From NCBI GenBank assembly GCA_905193585.1, contig CAJJPG010000001.1, forward strand, positions 1 through 42,589: DNA of 42,589 bases, in the 5' to 3' direction. Positions within the stretch are counted from its first letter, which is position 1. Each line of letters starts with the position of its first letter. Below, piece by piece: positions 1 through 7,991 of this stretch. The stretch comes from an uncultured Oscillospiraceae bacterium (GTDB lineage Bacteria > Bacillota > Clostridia > Oscillospirales > Acutalibacteraceae). The translations under genes were made by a program, and so were the position numbers. A model generated the notes under the pieces. The model made no database searches, was not told the origin of the DNA, and saw only the letters and a program-made list of their open reading frames with translations.

Positions 1-86
1 TCGCCTATGGCGCGCTCATTCTTTCCTTTGTTTTGTATGCAGCAAGGTTTATACAATACATCGGTGTCCGCCCCCTTAAAATGTAG
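1..86 (+). CDS. C-terminal end of a membrane protein (partial)
   Basis: An open frame enters from the left edge and ends at TAG 84..86, giving 27 residues. They comprise a hydrophobic stretch (ALILSFVLYAARF) followed by a short basic tail ending VRPLKM. This looks like the last membrane helix and cytoplasmic tail of an integral membrane protein. It converges with the minus-strand array and is not part of it. Too little is present to name a family. Confidence 0.45.
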   Translation, partial: AYGALILSFVLYAARFIQYIGVRPLKM

Positions 87-108
87 AATTATGTGTTATT
101 TTGTCGAA

Positions 109-155
109 TAAAAAAAGAACGAGCGCCAAACTTGCTTTTCACAAGCTCGGCGCTC
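109..155 (-). terminator. Intrinsic terminator of the minus-strand array
   Basis: Inverted repeat GAGCGCC (121..127) / GGCGCTC (149..155), with further inner pairing CTTG (131..134) / CAAG (142..145). On the minus strand the hairpin is followed by a T-rich run, the complement of the A tract at 110..117. It lies about 85 bp downstream of the fucA stop codon, so it probably ends the long transcript. On the plus strand no T run follows, so it is oriented for the array. Confidence 0.75.
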
Positions 156-198
156 TGTTGCATCCTCGGTATTTTACACCGATACATATTATTTTTTT

Positions 199-217
199 GT
201 GATTCAATTTGAATCAC
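199..217. promoter_or_regulatory. Perfect 19-bp palindrome between fucA and the terminator
   Basis: GTGATTCAA-T-TTGAATCAC, nine-base arms around one central base. The T run lies on the wrong side for a terminator in either direction, and a one-base loop is poor for an RNA hairpin, so a protein-binding site is more plausible. A TATAAT hexamer lies next to it on the minus strand but has no convincing -35. Function unknown. Confidence 0.35.
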
Positions 218-240
218 CCCGTATTATAAATTCGTATACC

Positions 241-927
241 TTATGAAATGTTATAATGCTTATACCCAGGATGTTTGCCTGTTACATGATAATAGTTATC
301 GCGCAGGTACAATAGCTTATCAATCTGCTCTTTCGGTATTTCTTTTGCCCCGCCTAAAAGATGTGCATTTAAGGAAATCTTTGCAAAAAGCTCAAGCGTT
401 TCCATACGGTAGTATGCGGTTATAAGGTCGCAGCCTACCGTCAGCGCTCCGTGGTTTTGGAGCAATAATACATCGTGTTCTGCAAGGTACGGCGCTATTG
501 CCTCGGGTACTTCGTTTGTAGAGGGCGTACCGTAAGGAGTAAGCGGTATTGAGCCTATTGCTATTACCGTTTCAATCATACTGTATTCGTCAAGACTTTT
601 GCCCGCAACCGCATAACCCGTAGCTGTCGGCGGGTGGGCGTGCACCACCGCGCCAACGTCGTCGCGCTCGGTATAGCAGCGCATGTGCATTTTAATCTCG
701 CTTGACGGCTTATATTTACCTTCTGCCTCTACGATATTCATATCCTTATCGATAATAACAAGCTTTTCGGGAGTTATAAAGCTTTTCGATATGCCTGTCG
801 GCGTTACCAAAAAGTTTCCGTCCGGCAGCTTTACCGACACATTGCCATCGTTAGCGGCAACCCAACCGAGCTGCCACATTTTGTGGCACACATCAGATAT
901 TTGTTCTCTTATTTCCGTATATGTCAT
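241..927 (-). CDS. fucA: Class II aldolase, L-fuculose-phosphate aldolase type
   Basis: A 228-residue cytoplasmic zinc aldolase. The family cleaves L-fuculose 1-phosphate to dihydroxyacetone phosphate and L-lactaldehyde. Visible family residues are the PSSE motif (catalytic Glu region, about residue 76), the HAH zinc pair in VVHAHPP (about 97-99) and the third zinc His in LLLQNHGA (about 158). Length matches the roughly 215-230 residues usual for FucA. The ATG at 927 has an AAGGTG ribosome site. It follows fucI by 10 bp and is the last gene before the terminator. Related class II aldolases act on rhamnulose- or ribulose-phosphate, but the adjacent fucI makes fuculose phosphate the best choice. 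Confidence 0.85.
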   Translation of the reverse strand: MTYTEIREQISDVCHKMWQLGWVAANDGNVSVKLPDGNFLVTPTGISKSFITPEKLVIIDKDMNIVEAEGKYKPSSEIKMHMRCYTERDDVGAVVHAHPPTATGYAVAGKSLDEYSMIETVIAIGSIPLTPYGTPSTNEVPEAIAPYLAEHDVLLLQNHGALTVGCDLITAYYRMETLELFAKISLNAHLLGGAKEIPKEQIDKLLYLRDNYYHVTGKHPGYKHYNIS

Positions 928-937
928 TTTTCACACC

Positions 938-2734
938 TTACTTTTTAAATTGCGCGCCGTAGTTAGCGCAGGCTCTGTAATCCGCGCCCTCTTTATCCAT
1001 TCCGAATGCATTCCATGCTGCCGGGCGGAATATATCTTCTTCGGGCACATTGTGCATACAAACCGGAATACGGAGAATGGAACAAAGGGTTATAAGATCT
1101 GCGCCTATATGACCGTAGGATATAGCGCCGTGGTTAGCGCCCCAGTTGTTCATAACATCATAAGCCGACTTAAATGCGCCCTCGCCCGTAACGCGCGGAG
1201 TAAACCAGGTGCAGGGCCAAGTATAATCGGTGCGTTTCCAAAGCGTATCGCTTACCTCTGTCGGCAGATCCACTGTCCAGCCCTCAACTATCTGGAGTAC
1301 AGGTCCCAAGCCCTTTATAAGGTTAAGCCTTATCATTGTGGCGGGCATTTCAGCCTTTGTTTCAAAGCGGGAGGAGAATCCGCCGCCGCGGAAGTAGCCG
1401 AGGTCGGCATAGTTCCAGGTGGTATTCTCCATAATAGCCTTTCGGTCTTCTTCTGTCATATCATACCAAGGCTTCATAACGGCGTTGCCGTTTTCGTCCC
1501 TTGCCGCGCCGCTTGCGTCAAGGCAGCAGGCGCCCGAATTTATAAGGTGAATAAAGCCGTCCGCATCTTTTGCATGACCCTCAAGGTCATAGCCCGTTAC
1601 TCTCTTTACAGATTTACCGTTCCAGCAGGTTCTGACATCGGCAAACATCTGCGCGCGGTTGGTGAGCAGTTTCATAAACAGCATACCGAGTCCGTTCAAA
1701 ACATCGTTTTCGGTTGCAAGTATGTACGGTTCTCTTGCCCCGTTCCAATCAAACGAAGTATTAAGCAACGCTTCGGGGAAATCGCAGTTCGGGTAAAAGT
1801 CCGTCCACTGGCGCTGACCCTGGAAGCCTGCGGCTATTGCGTTGTGACCTACAGCCTCTTCCTCGCAGCCCTTGGGGAGGTTTTTATTACCGTTCATAAG
1901 GTCTTTTATTATAACGCACATCTTAACGGTAAATTCCCAATCCTCTTTTTTCTGCTCGTCTGTTCTTTGCAGATTTTCTGGGTTTTTATCAAAGCCCGTC
2001 TTGCAGTATTTCTTTGACCATTCAAGAGCCTTTTCGTACTCTTTTTCATCATAAATGCCCTCGGTCATTCGGCGGATAATTTCCACCTCGTCTACCGATT
2101 CAACGCGCATACCGAGGTAATCCTCCATAAAATGCGGGTCAATTATAGAGCCGCCTATGCCCATTGTGATAGAGCCTATCTGCAAATACGACTTGCCGCG
2201 CATTGTAGCCGCCGCTACCGCCGCTCTGCCGAAACGGAGTAATTTCTCGCAAACGTCTGCGGGAATTTCGGTATCATCCGCGTCGCATACATCATTTCCG
2301 TAAATGCCGAATGCGGGCAGACCCTTCTGAGCGTGTGTTGCAAGCACAGACGCCAAATACACAGCGCCCGGTCTTTCGGTACCGTTAAAGCCCCAAACCG
2401 CCTTTATTGTGTCCTTTTCCATATCCATAGTCTCAGCGCCGTAGCACCAGCAGGGTGTAACCGTTAAGGTTATATCCACGCCTGCCTTGCGGAACTTATC
2501 CGCGCAGGCGGCAGTCTCGGCTACTCTGCCTATGGTGGTATCCGCGATAATCACCTTAACAGGCTCACCGTTTGAATATTTAAGGTTTTCGGTGAAAAGC
2601 CTTGCGGCGGCTTTCGCCATATTCATGGTTTGGTCCTCCAGTGACTCACGAACACCCAAAACACCGCGCCGACCGTCGATTGTAGGGCGAATTCCTATTA
2701 CCGGATAATCCTGTATGTATCTGTTTGCTGACAT
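938..2734 (-). CDS. fucI: L-fucose isomerase
   Basis: A 598-residue enzyme, close to the roughly 590 residues of characterised FucI. It converts L-fucose to L-fuculose in the cytoplasm with Mn2+. The N-terminus has the family signature (IGIRPTIDGRRGVLGVRESL). Active-site blocks are intact: ATENDVLNG (metal Glu), MFADVRTCW (Asp) and ISYGHIGADL (His), equivalent to Glu337, Asp361 and His528 of the E. coli enzyme as I recall that numbering. The start has a GAGG ribosome site in TGAGGTTGATATT. It is followed directly by fucA. FucI enzymes also accept D-arabinose. No fuculokinase gene is present in the window to link the two steps. Confidence 0.93.
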   Translation of the reverse strand: MSANRYIQDYPVIGIRPTIDGRRGVLGVRESLEDQTMNMAKAAARLFTENLKYSNGEPVKVIIADTTIGRVAETAACADKFRKAGVDITLTVTPCWCYGAETMDMEKDTIKAVWGFNGTERPGAVYLASVLATHAQKGLPAFGIYGNDVCDADDTEIPADVCEKLLRFGRAAVAAATMRGKSYLQIGSITMGIGGSIIDPHFMEDYLGMRVESVDEVEIIRRMTEGIYDEKEYEKALEWSKKYCKTGFDKNPENLQRTDEQKKEDWEFTVKMCVIIKDLMNGNKNLPKGCEEEAVGHNAIAAGFQGQRQWTDFYPNCDFPEALLNTSFDWNGAREPYILATENDVLNGLGMLFMKLLTNRAQMFADVRTCWNGKSVKRVTGYDLEGHAKDADGFIHLINSGACCLDASGAARDENGNAVMKPWYDMTEEDRKAIMENTTWNYADLGYFRGGGFSSRFETKAEMPATMIRLNLIKGLGPVLQIVEGWTVDLPTEVSDTLWKRTDYTWPCTWFTPRVTGEGAFKSAYDVMNNWGANHGAISYGHIGADLITLCSILRIPVCMHNVPEEDIFRPAAWNAFGMDKEGADYRACANYGAQFKK

Positions 2735-2748
2735 AATATCAACCTCAT

Positions 2749-3003
2749 TTACCTTAGAATTTTCAAAGTATAATTTTCCTTTAAAGTGCAGTTTACAGAA
2801 ATTACGTCTTTATCTGTTTTATAATTAACGGAATTACCGTTTATTAAAACCGCAGAAACGGATTCAAGTGCCGTAACAAAGCTTTCAAGCTAGATTTCAC
2901 CGTATAAAACCGTAAATTCATAGCTGTCGTTCAGGCTCTCCACAGTGCCCGACGCACTGTATATTCCGAACAGATCATATGCGTCTTTAAAAGCATACCC
3001 GAT
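2749..3003 (-). pseudogene. C-terminal remnant of an unidentified gene, interrupted by TAG
   Basis: Between the first SGNH gene and fucI one minus-strand frame reads as plausible protein for about 84 codons, bounded upstream by TAA at 3004..3006 and ending at TAA 2749..2751. It has a single internal TAG at 2890..2892. Before the TAG it reads YAFKDAYDLFGIYSASGTVE and on to LYGEI. After it, it continues in the same frame with alternating hydrophobic residues (VSAVLINGNSVNY, VISVNCTLKENYTLKILR) typical of a beta-sandwich C-terminal domain. No start codon with a ribosome site was found. It is best read as the decayed tail of a lost glycosidase-like gene. The identity is unknown and nothing marks it as a sugar kinase. 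Confidence 0.5.
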
Positions 3004-3009
3004 TTATCC

Positions 3010-3675
3010 CTACACTATTTTGATATGCTTCTCTATCTCGTTTGCCATTTGAAGATACCCCGCCGCGTTCGGGTGTATTCCGTCATGTGTATACTCCGCC
3101 TTGAAGGTCTTTCCGTCATCGGAAAGAACGGGTACAAAGTCTATGTATTCTTTCCCGAGGCTTTTTAAAAACGCATTCATTTCCGCTGCCATACGATAGC
3201 GTTTTTCTTTATCCTGCGGCGGCGCTATATCGGATGGCGGCACAGAGCAGATCAAAAGCTCTATTCCCGCATCGTTGCTTTTTTTAACCATCTCGGACAC
3301 ATTCTCTTTATAATCCGAAAGTACCGTTTCCTCCGCTTCGCCGTCTTTCCGCCACCAAAAATCATAATCCGTACGCGAAATATCGTTTGTTCCTATCATC
3401 ATAACCGCCTTTTTCGGGTGCAGCTGTATGCAATCGGCATCAAAACGTTTGCACATATATTCCGAGCTGTCCCCGCCTATACCGCGGTTTACAATATAGC
3501 ATTTCGTGCCGAAATATGCATAATGATCCCACAATTGCGTAATACTGTCGCCGATGAATAAAATATCCACCGATATTTTAAGATATAAAATCTGCTCGTT
3601 CCCGAAATCAAAATCTCCCCGTCTGTTATCCGCAGGGACATTTTTCCCGAAATTCCCCGGTTTTATAATAGTCAT
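3010..3675 (-). CDS. SGNH/GDSL-family esterase, cytoplasmic
   Basis: A 221-residue SGNH hydrolase, probably a carbohydrate acetyl esterase. All four blocks are present: ILFIGDSITQ (nucleophile Ser, about residue 42), GIGGDSS (block II Gly), MIGTNDIS (block III, GxND, about 97) and HDGIHPNAAGY (catalytic Asp and His, about 197). An N-terminal extension of about 38 residues with PGNFGKNVPADNR precedes block I. No signal peptide is visible, so it probably acts on imported oligosaccharides. The ATG at 3675 has an AAAGG ribosome site 7 bases upstream. It lies 26 bp after the GH38 gene. The acyl group and substrate cannot be read from the sequence. Confidence 0.85.
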   Translation of the reverse strand: MTIIKPGNFGKNVPADNRRGDFDFGNEQILYLKISVDILFIGDSITQLWDHYAYFGTKCYIVNRGIGGDSSEYMCKRFDADCIQLHPKKAVMMIGTNDISRTDYDFWWRKDGEAEETVLSDYKENVSEMVKKSNDAGIELLICSVPPSDIAPPQDKEKRYRMAAEMNAFLKSLGKEYIDFVPVLSDDGKTFKAEYTHDGIHPNAAGYLQMANEIEKHIKIV

Positions 3676-3701
3676 TGATCTGCCTTTCCAAATAATACTT
3701 T

Positions 3702-5999
3702 TTACTGCTCTTCAAGCATATTTACCTTATGAATTTTACTGCCGTCAAACGCTATTGTACGAATTTCAAACGGCTCTAACGGAACAGAAAACTTACAGTC
3801 TCCTATTGTGACCCCGGCCACGGTATTCTCCCCGTTTTCCTCAACAATGCGAAGTATCGTATCGCCGTTCCGCTCGGATTTTTTTACCGCCGAAAGATAC
3901 GCGCCGTCGCATTTAAAAAAGCTTTTTTGCGGAGGAAATATGCCGCCGTGGTTAGCCTCGGCAATTATAACGGGCGGATTGTTAAGGGCAGCGGCAGCGT
4001 GTTTACCGTTATCAAAACACATTTGGATCACACCTGTAGTTTCACCCTGTCCCATATATGTATATTCGCGGCTTGTATCAAGTGGCGCGCTGCGCAAGTC
4101 CCCGAACAACGCGTTACGCAACAGTGTAATTCCTATTTGTTTGCCGTCATAATCATACGAAAAAGCCGATGAAGTACCTAAAAAAAAGCCGTCGCCCTCT
4201 ATCCACTGTGCCATAGGCATTTCGTATTCGGATATCTCGCGCCGAATAAATCCGAACGGAATTGAAGATATGCAGCTACCGCTGTTAAATCCCAATTTCA
4301 GCGTTCGCCGTTCCTCATTCCAAAGGCAGCGGTATTCGCACAGTACCCTGTCATCATATACCCTGAACAGCAGCGTAAGCGTGGATTTATTGTATGCGTA
4401 AACCGCTTTATAAGCGGTGCGGAACAAACCGTCCTCAATTACTCCGAAAGATTTTAACGAAAGCTCCTGATGCTCTGTTTCTAAAACCGTTTTGTTGAAG
4501 CCCCATGTGTCGCACTCATCAACACGGACATACGGTAAAAAAATTCCTTTTAATGTTTTGCCGCTTTGTGTATCAATTAAATCAAAACCGCCGTATGCTG
4601 CCTTACCAAGCTTAAAGCGGCGAGAAGAAGCCTCGCTTTTTTCGGTTTGCCGAACAATGAAACACTTATATCCGCCCGCCGGAATTTCCGCACGGAATAC
4701 AAAGCGAGAACGGAACGACGGAACAACGCATTCCTCGGTAATGATCTGCGTGGGATAATCTGTGCCGTCGGCGTCTGTCAGGGTTATGCCGCCGTTATAC
4801 CAAGGAAACTCCCATGCCCATTGAACCTCCGCTTCAATCGGTGCGTCAATGGGAAAGCCGTTAAGATTCCATACCGCCAAATTCCAAGCGTTATCAGGGT
4901 TTTTACCAGGCATTGCTATCATATTTGTAATACTTTGCAGCGCATAGTGCATATGCTCTGCGGCGGTCTGTATTGCTCTGCCGTGCAGGTCTCTTGCGTC
5001 CCTGTAAGCGGAAGGTATGCAGGTGCCGCCGAGAATGTCATGAAATTGATTGAACATAACATCCTTCCAGCACTGCTTTATTTCCGCCTGCGGATATTCA
5101 CGGTCTATAAGGTTATAGGCTATTACGCTTGCCGCCTCACAATTAAGCAATGCCGTTTCGGCACGGCGGTTGTCCTGCTTAACTGGTGTATAATTACAGT
5201 ACGGTCCCAAATACCTTGTCTGCAGCTCATCACAGACCGAAATTTCAGGCTTTACATCACCGAAAAATCCGCTTACCGTGCCATACGAAACATCATAATC
5301 CTTACATGTCGCGGACAATCTGTTTATTACCGACATTTGCTGCTTAGTGGGCGCGCCGCCGTGATCTGTAACGCCGAAGACAACCATAAGGTTATCCACC
5401 GTATTTTCGCTGAAAATTTTACCGAAAGTTTCTTTTTCAATATCTTTTACAAAAATCTCGCCGCCCTTTCCCCCGAGCCTATAGCAGCGAACGGAAGAGC
5501 CGTCCAATCCCACCCAGTCAAACAGCGGTTTCGGCAATTCCTTATGCGCTTCGTTCGGTCGCCAAAAAACATAATTTCGGAAACCGCACCCCCGCAGAAT
5601 TTGCGGAAGCTGCATATTATGACCGAAGGAATCGATATTGAATACCGTGTCGCTCGTTTTTCCGAAATGCGTTTTCAAATACTCCCGGGCATAAAGACCC
5701 TGTCTGATATAGCTTTCGCCGCAGGGTGCGTTGCAGTCGGCTTGCACCCACCAGCCCTCGCACAATTCCCAGCGACCTTCCTTTACACGTTTTTTAATTT
5801 CTTCAAAAAGTTTTATATCGGTTTTTTCTATCCATTCGAATACGGCGGGAGTACAGAAGCTGTAAATAAAATCGGGATTTTCGTTCATTCTGTCAAGCGC
5901 GGAGCGAAATGTGGAGCGTATTGAGGCCAATGCCTCGTCCCATCTCCATAACCACACCGGATCAAAATGAGTATTTCCTATCATATAAAGCTTTTTCAT
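3702..5999 (-). CDS. GH38 alpha-mannosidase
   Basis: A 765-residue family 38 glycosidase, a zinc-dependent retaining alpha-mannosidase. The N-terminus carries NTHFDPVWLWRWDE with the zinc ligands His11 and Asp13. The nucleophile block NIDSFGHN lies near residue 122, and the catalytic barrel is followed by a helical middle domain (MFNQFHDILGG, which also carries a zinc-site His) and C-terminal beta domains. No signal peptide is visible, so it is cytoplasmic, and it is shorter than many GH38 enzymes. It sits between the SGNH gene and the putative fucosidase. The ribosome site is weak (AAGG about 14 bases upstream), which may mean coupled translation. In Firmicutes such enzymes trim alpha-mannosides from host N-glycans, but other mannosides are possible. 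Confidence 0.92.
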   Translation of the reverse strand: MKKLYMIGNTHFDPVWLWRWDEALASIRSTFRSALDRMNENPDFIYSFCTPAVFEWIEKTDIKLFEEIKKRVKEGRWELCEGWWVQADCNAPCGESYIRQGLYAREYLKTHFGKTSDTVFNIDSFGHNMQLPQILRGCGFRNYVFWRPNEAHKELPKPLFDWVGLDGSSVRCYRLGGKGGEIFVKDIEKETFGKIFSENTVDNLMVVFGVTDHGGAPTKQQMSVINRLSATCKDYDVSYGTVSGFFGDVKPEISVCDELQTRYLGPYCNYTPVKQDNRRAETALLNCEAASVIAYNLIDREYPQAEIKQCWKDVMFNQFHDILGGTCIPSAYRDARDLHGRAIQTAAEHMHYALQSITNMIAMPGKNPDNAWNLAVWNLNGFPIDAPIEAEVQWAWEFPWYNGGITLTDADGTDYPTQIITEECVVPSFRSRFVFRAEIPAGGYKCFIVRQTEKSEASSRRFKLGKAAYGGFDLIDTQSGKTLKGIFLPYVRVDECDTWGFNKTVLETEHQELSLKSFGVIEDGLFRTAYKAVYAYNKSTLTLLFRVYDDRVLCEYRCLWNEERRTLKLGFNSGSCISSIPFGFIRREISEYEMPMAQWIEGDGFFLGTSSAFSYDYDGKQIGITLLRNALFGDLRSAPLDTSREYTYMGQGETTGVIQMCFDNGKHAAAALNNPPVIIAEANHGGIFPPQKSFFKCDGAYLSAVKKSERNGDTILRIVEENGENTVAGVTIGDCKFSVPLEPFEIRTIAFDGSKIHKVNMLEEQ

Positions 6000-6017
6000 A
6001 CAGTAAATTTATTTCCT

Positions 6018-7958
6018 TCAATCAAGTGTGATAACGCTCATCATTTCGAGCTTTTCAAGTTTCACCGCAGTATATTCGCCGTCCCATTCAAAATCAAGCT
6101 GCAGATTTTCCGGCTGTCTGACAACCTTTTCGGGTTTGTTTTCGGTTTTGACCTTTACGGTAATGTTGCAAATCGGCAAAAGCTCATCATATGTAAAAGT
6201 ATTCGGGTCGCTGTGCGGTCCGGAGCAGTTAAGCAGAACCACCTCTTTTTTACCGCAATTTCTGCGCAGGGCAACTTCAACATTGCGGCTGCCTGTAACC
6301 GTCAGCTCGGGCTTTTGCAAAAGCTTTGAAACAGTGCGCTTAACAAAATCGCAAGCGCCTGCGGTTCTTCCGTTTATATATTGCTGCCCCATATCAAAAT
6401 AAATGCCGGCAATTTTGCCTTTCCCGAGCCCGTTTACGGTAAGCGCTGTATGAATATCAGAAAAATCGCTGTTTAAAAATGCGTTTTCCGCAGCAACAGC
6501 CGTTAACACCTTAACCTCGTTTATATCGCTCAATTCACCGAATGAGCAATAATCGTATTTATCGCCTATAAACACTCTCTTCTGTTTAACCGTATCGGTA
6601 ATGCTTACGCCGAGCTCCTTTTCAAAAAGCCTTGTTGCGCCGCTGCCGATAATAAGCAGGCTGCCGCCGTTTTCGGCAAATGCGAGCAATTTATCCTTAC
6701 AGCTCAGTTCCGCCCATTCGGGAACAACTATCAGCTTATACTGCAAAGCAGGGTTATCAAGCTCCCACTCTCCTATAACGTCAACCGATTGCTGCGAATC
6801 CGCAAAGCATTGCAGAATACCGTTAATACCGTCAAGCAGCGAGCCCTCGAAAAATCCGTACGCTTTGTTATTCATCTTCATTGCCGTTTTTCCGTCAAAC
6901 AGCACGGCAATTTGAGAGAGCGATTCGCTGCCGAAAAGATATTCTCTGTATTTACGGCAATAATCAAAGGTTTCTTTAAATTTATCAAGCTTTTTAATAT
7001 CCACACCGCCGTCCGGTTCCTGAAGCATATACAGTTCCACCCCGCCGCCGTGCATCATTATCTGGGAAGCCTCGTGCATAAGCTGAACGGAAGGCTTCAG
7101 GCAATTGACAAATCCGCCGGCGTATTTGGCGGCATCGCACCACAGCATAAGATCCCACGGCTTTTTTTGTCCGGAAATAAAGCGGCATTCCATTCTGAGA
7201 ATATTAAATGTTGTCATACCCCATATATCTGCCGAAATAAACGAAATGTCGGAATCAACCTTTTCCGAATCGTAAGAGGTATAATCCCAATTGCAGCATA
7301 TTTGGAAGTCGGGATATATTTCATGTACCGCATTGATGTAATGGCGCCTGGTTTCAGCATATTCATCACGGAAGAACTGCAAAAACTCGGCATAATGCGG
7401 GTCGTTTTCGTTTTTCGGAATTTCGGTTATACCGGTTTTTTCGGTAAACCTTGCAAGTATTTCGGGTCTGTAATTAGGCTCAATATTAAATCCCGAACCG
7501 TCCATCCATGCGCCGTCAAGCTCATAATCCCCCGCAAGCTCCAAAAGCTGCGGAATGAGCCTTTTTTCTATGTAATCACCCGGAACGTTCAGCAAGCGCG
7601 GATCAAGAGATCCGTCAGCCCGCATAAGCGCCCAATCGGGATGTCTCTCCGCCGCGTCTCTGTCGTCCATTGCGGCATGATGTGCAAAAAGGCCCACGCC
7701 GTTTTCCTTTGTGACCTTACGCCAGATTTTAAGTATATCCTTATCTATTTCGGGCGCGCGATTTTCAAGTCTTGTGGGGTAGCTTGCAATGCCGTAAGCT
7801 CCCTTTGTATCGCACTGAATATAATCGGGATGCAGCATGTCGATAACATCCTGCACCGTTTTTTCGGTGAAACTTTTTCCTATGTGCCTGTTATCTCTTG
7901 AGGCGTGAAAGTCAAAATGCACGCCCAAAAAGCCGTTTTTTCTGTCATATGTTTTCAT
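6018..7958 (-). CDS. GHL6/GH151-like glycosidase, putative alpha-L-fucosidase
   Basis: A 646-residue cytoplasmic protein without a signal peptide. The N-terminal barrel (about residues 1-330) has features I associate with the GHL6 domain and GH151 enzymes: PDYIQCDTKGAYGIASYPT, GLFAHHAAMDD, and ELDGAWMDGSGFN, where the Asp is a good candidate catalytic residue. A middle domain (about 350-520) with IAVLFDG, LIVVPEWAEL and GGSLLIIGSGA resembles the GH42-type trimerisation domain. A C-terminal beta domain follows. GH151 contains alpha-L-fucosidases, and fucI and fucA lie in the same array, which supports that activity. Alternatives are a beta-galactosidase-like or uncharacterised GHL6 enzyme. Family placement is from memory of motifs, not a search. 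The ribosome site GGGAG precedes ATG 7958. Confidence 0.6.
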   Translation of the reverse strand: MKTYDRKNGFLGVHFDFHASRDNRHIGKSFTEKTVQDVIDMLHPDYIQCDTKGAYGIASYPTRLENRAPEIDKDILKIWRKVTKENGVGLFAHHAAMDDRDAAERHPDWALMRADGSLDPRLLNVPGDYIEKRLIPQLLELAGDYELDGAWMDGSGFNIEPNYRPEILARFTEKTGITEIPKNENDPHYAEFLQFFRDEYAETRRHYINAVHEIYPDFQICCNWDYTSYDSEKVDSDISFISADIWGMTTFNILRMECRFISGQKKPWDLMLWCDAAKYAGGFVNCLKPSVQLMHEASQIMMHGGGVELYMLQEPDGGVDIKKLDKFKETFDYCRKYREYLFGSESLSQIAVLFDGKTAMKMNNKAYGFFEGSLLDGINGILQCFADSQQSVDVIGEWELDNPALQYKLIVVPEWAELSCKDKLLAFAENGGSLLIIGSGATRLFEKELGVSITDTVKQKRVFIGDKYDYCSFGELSDINEVKVLTAVAAENAFLNSDFSDIHTALTVNGLGKGKIAGIYFDMGQQYINGRTAGACDFVKRTVSKLLQKPELTVTGSRNVEVALRRNCGKKEVVLLNCSGPHSDPNTFTYDELLPICNITVKVKTENKPEKVVRQPENLQLDFEWDGEYTAVKLEKLEMMSVITLD

Positions 7959-7991
7959 ATGTCGCTCTCCCTTGCAGTATTGCCTTGCGTG

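Noticed and set aside
683..2017. Long plus-strand open frame (444 codons) opposite fucI and fucA
   Set aside because: It is antisense to two clearly conserved genes, lacks recognisable domains, is rich in Cys, Arg and Ser as shadow frames usually are here, and has no convincing ribosome site.
2890..2892. In-frame TAG as a possible pyrrolysine codon
   Set aside because: No start codon or ribosome site belongs to the frame, the fragment is only about 84 codons, and no pyl genes are in the window; decay is simpler.
2749..3003. Remnant interpreted as a lost fuculokinase
   Set aside because: The readable residues resemble a beta-sandwich C-terminus and show nothing of the FGGY kinase fold, so the missing kinase cannot be placed here.
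4647..7901. Long plus-strand frames opposite the GH38 and GHL6-like genes
   Set aside because: They mirror conserved coding regions on the minus strand, have no motifs, and have no ribosome sites or promoters.
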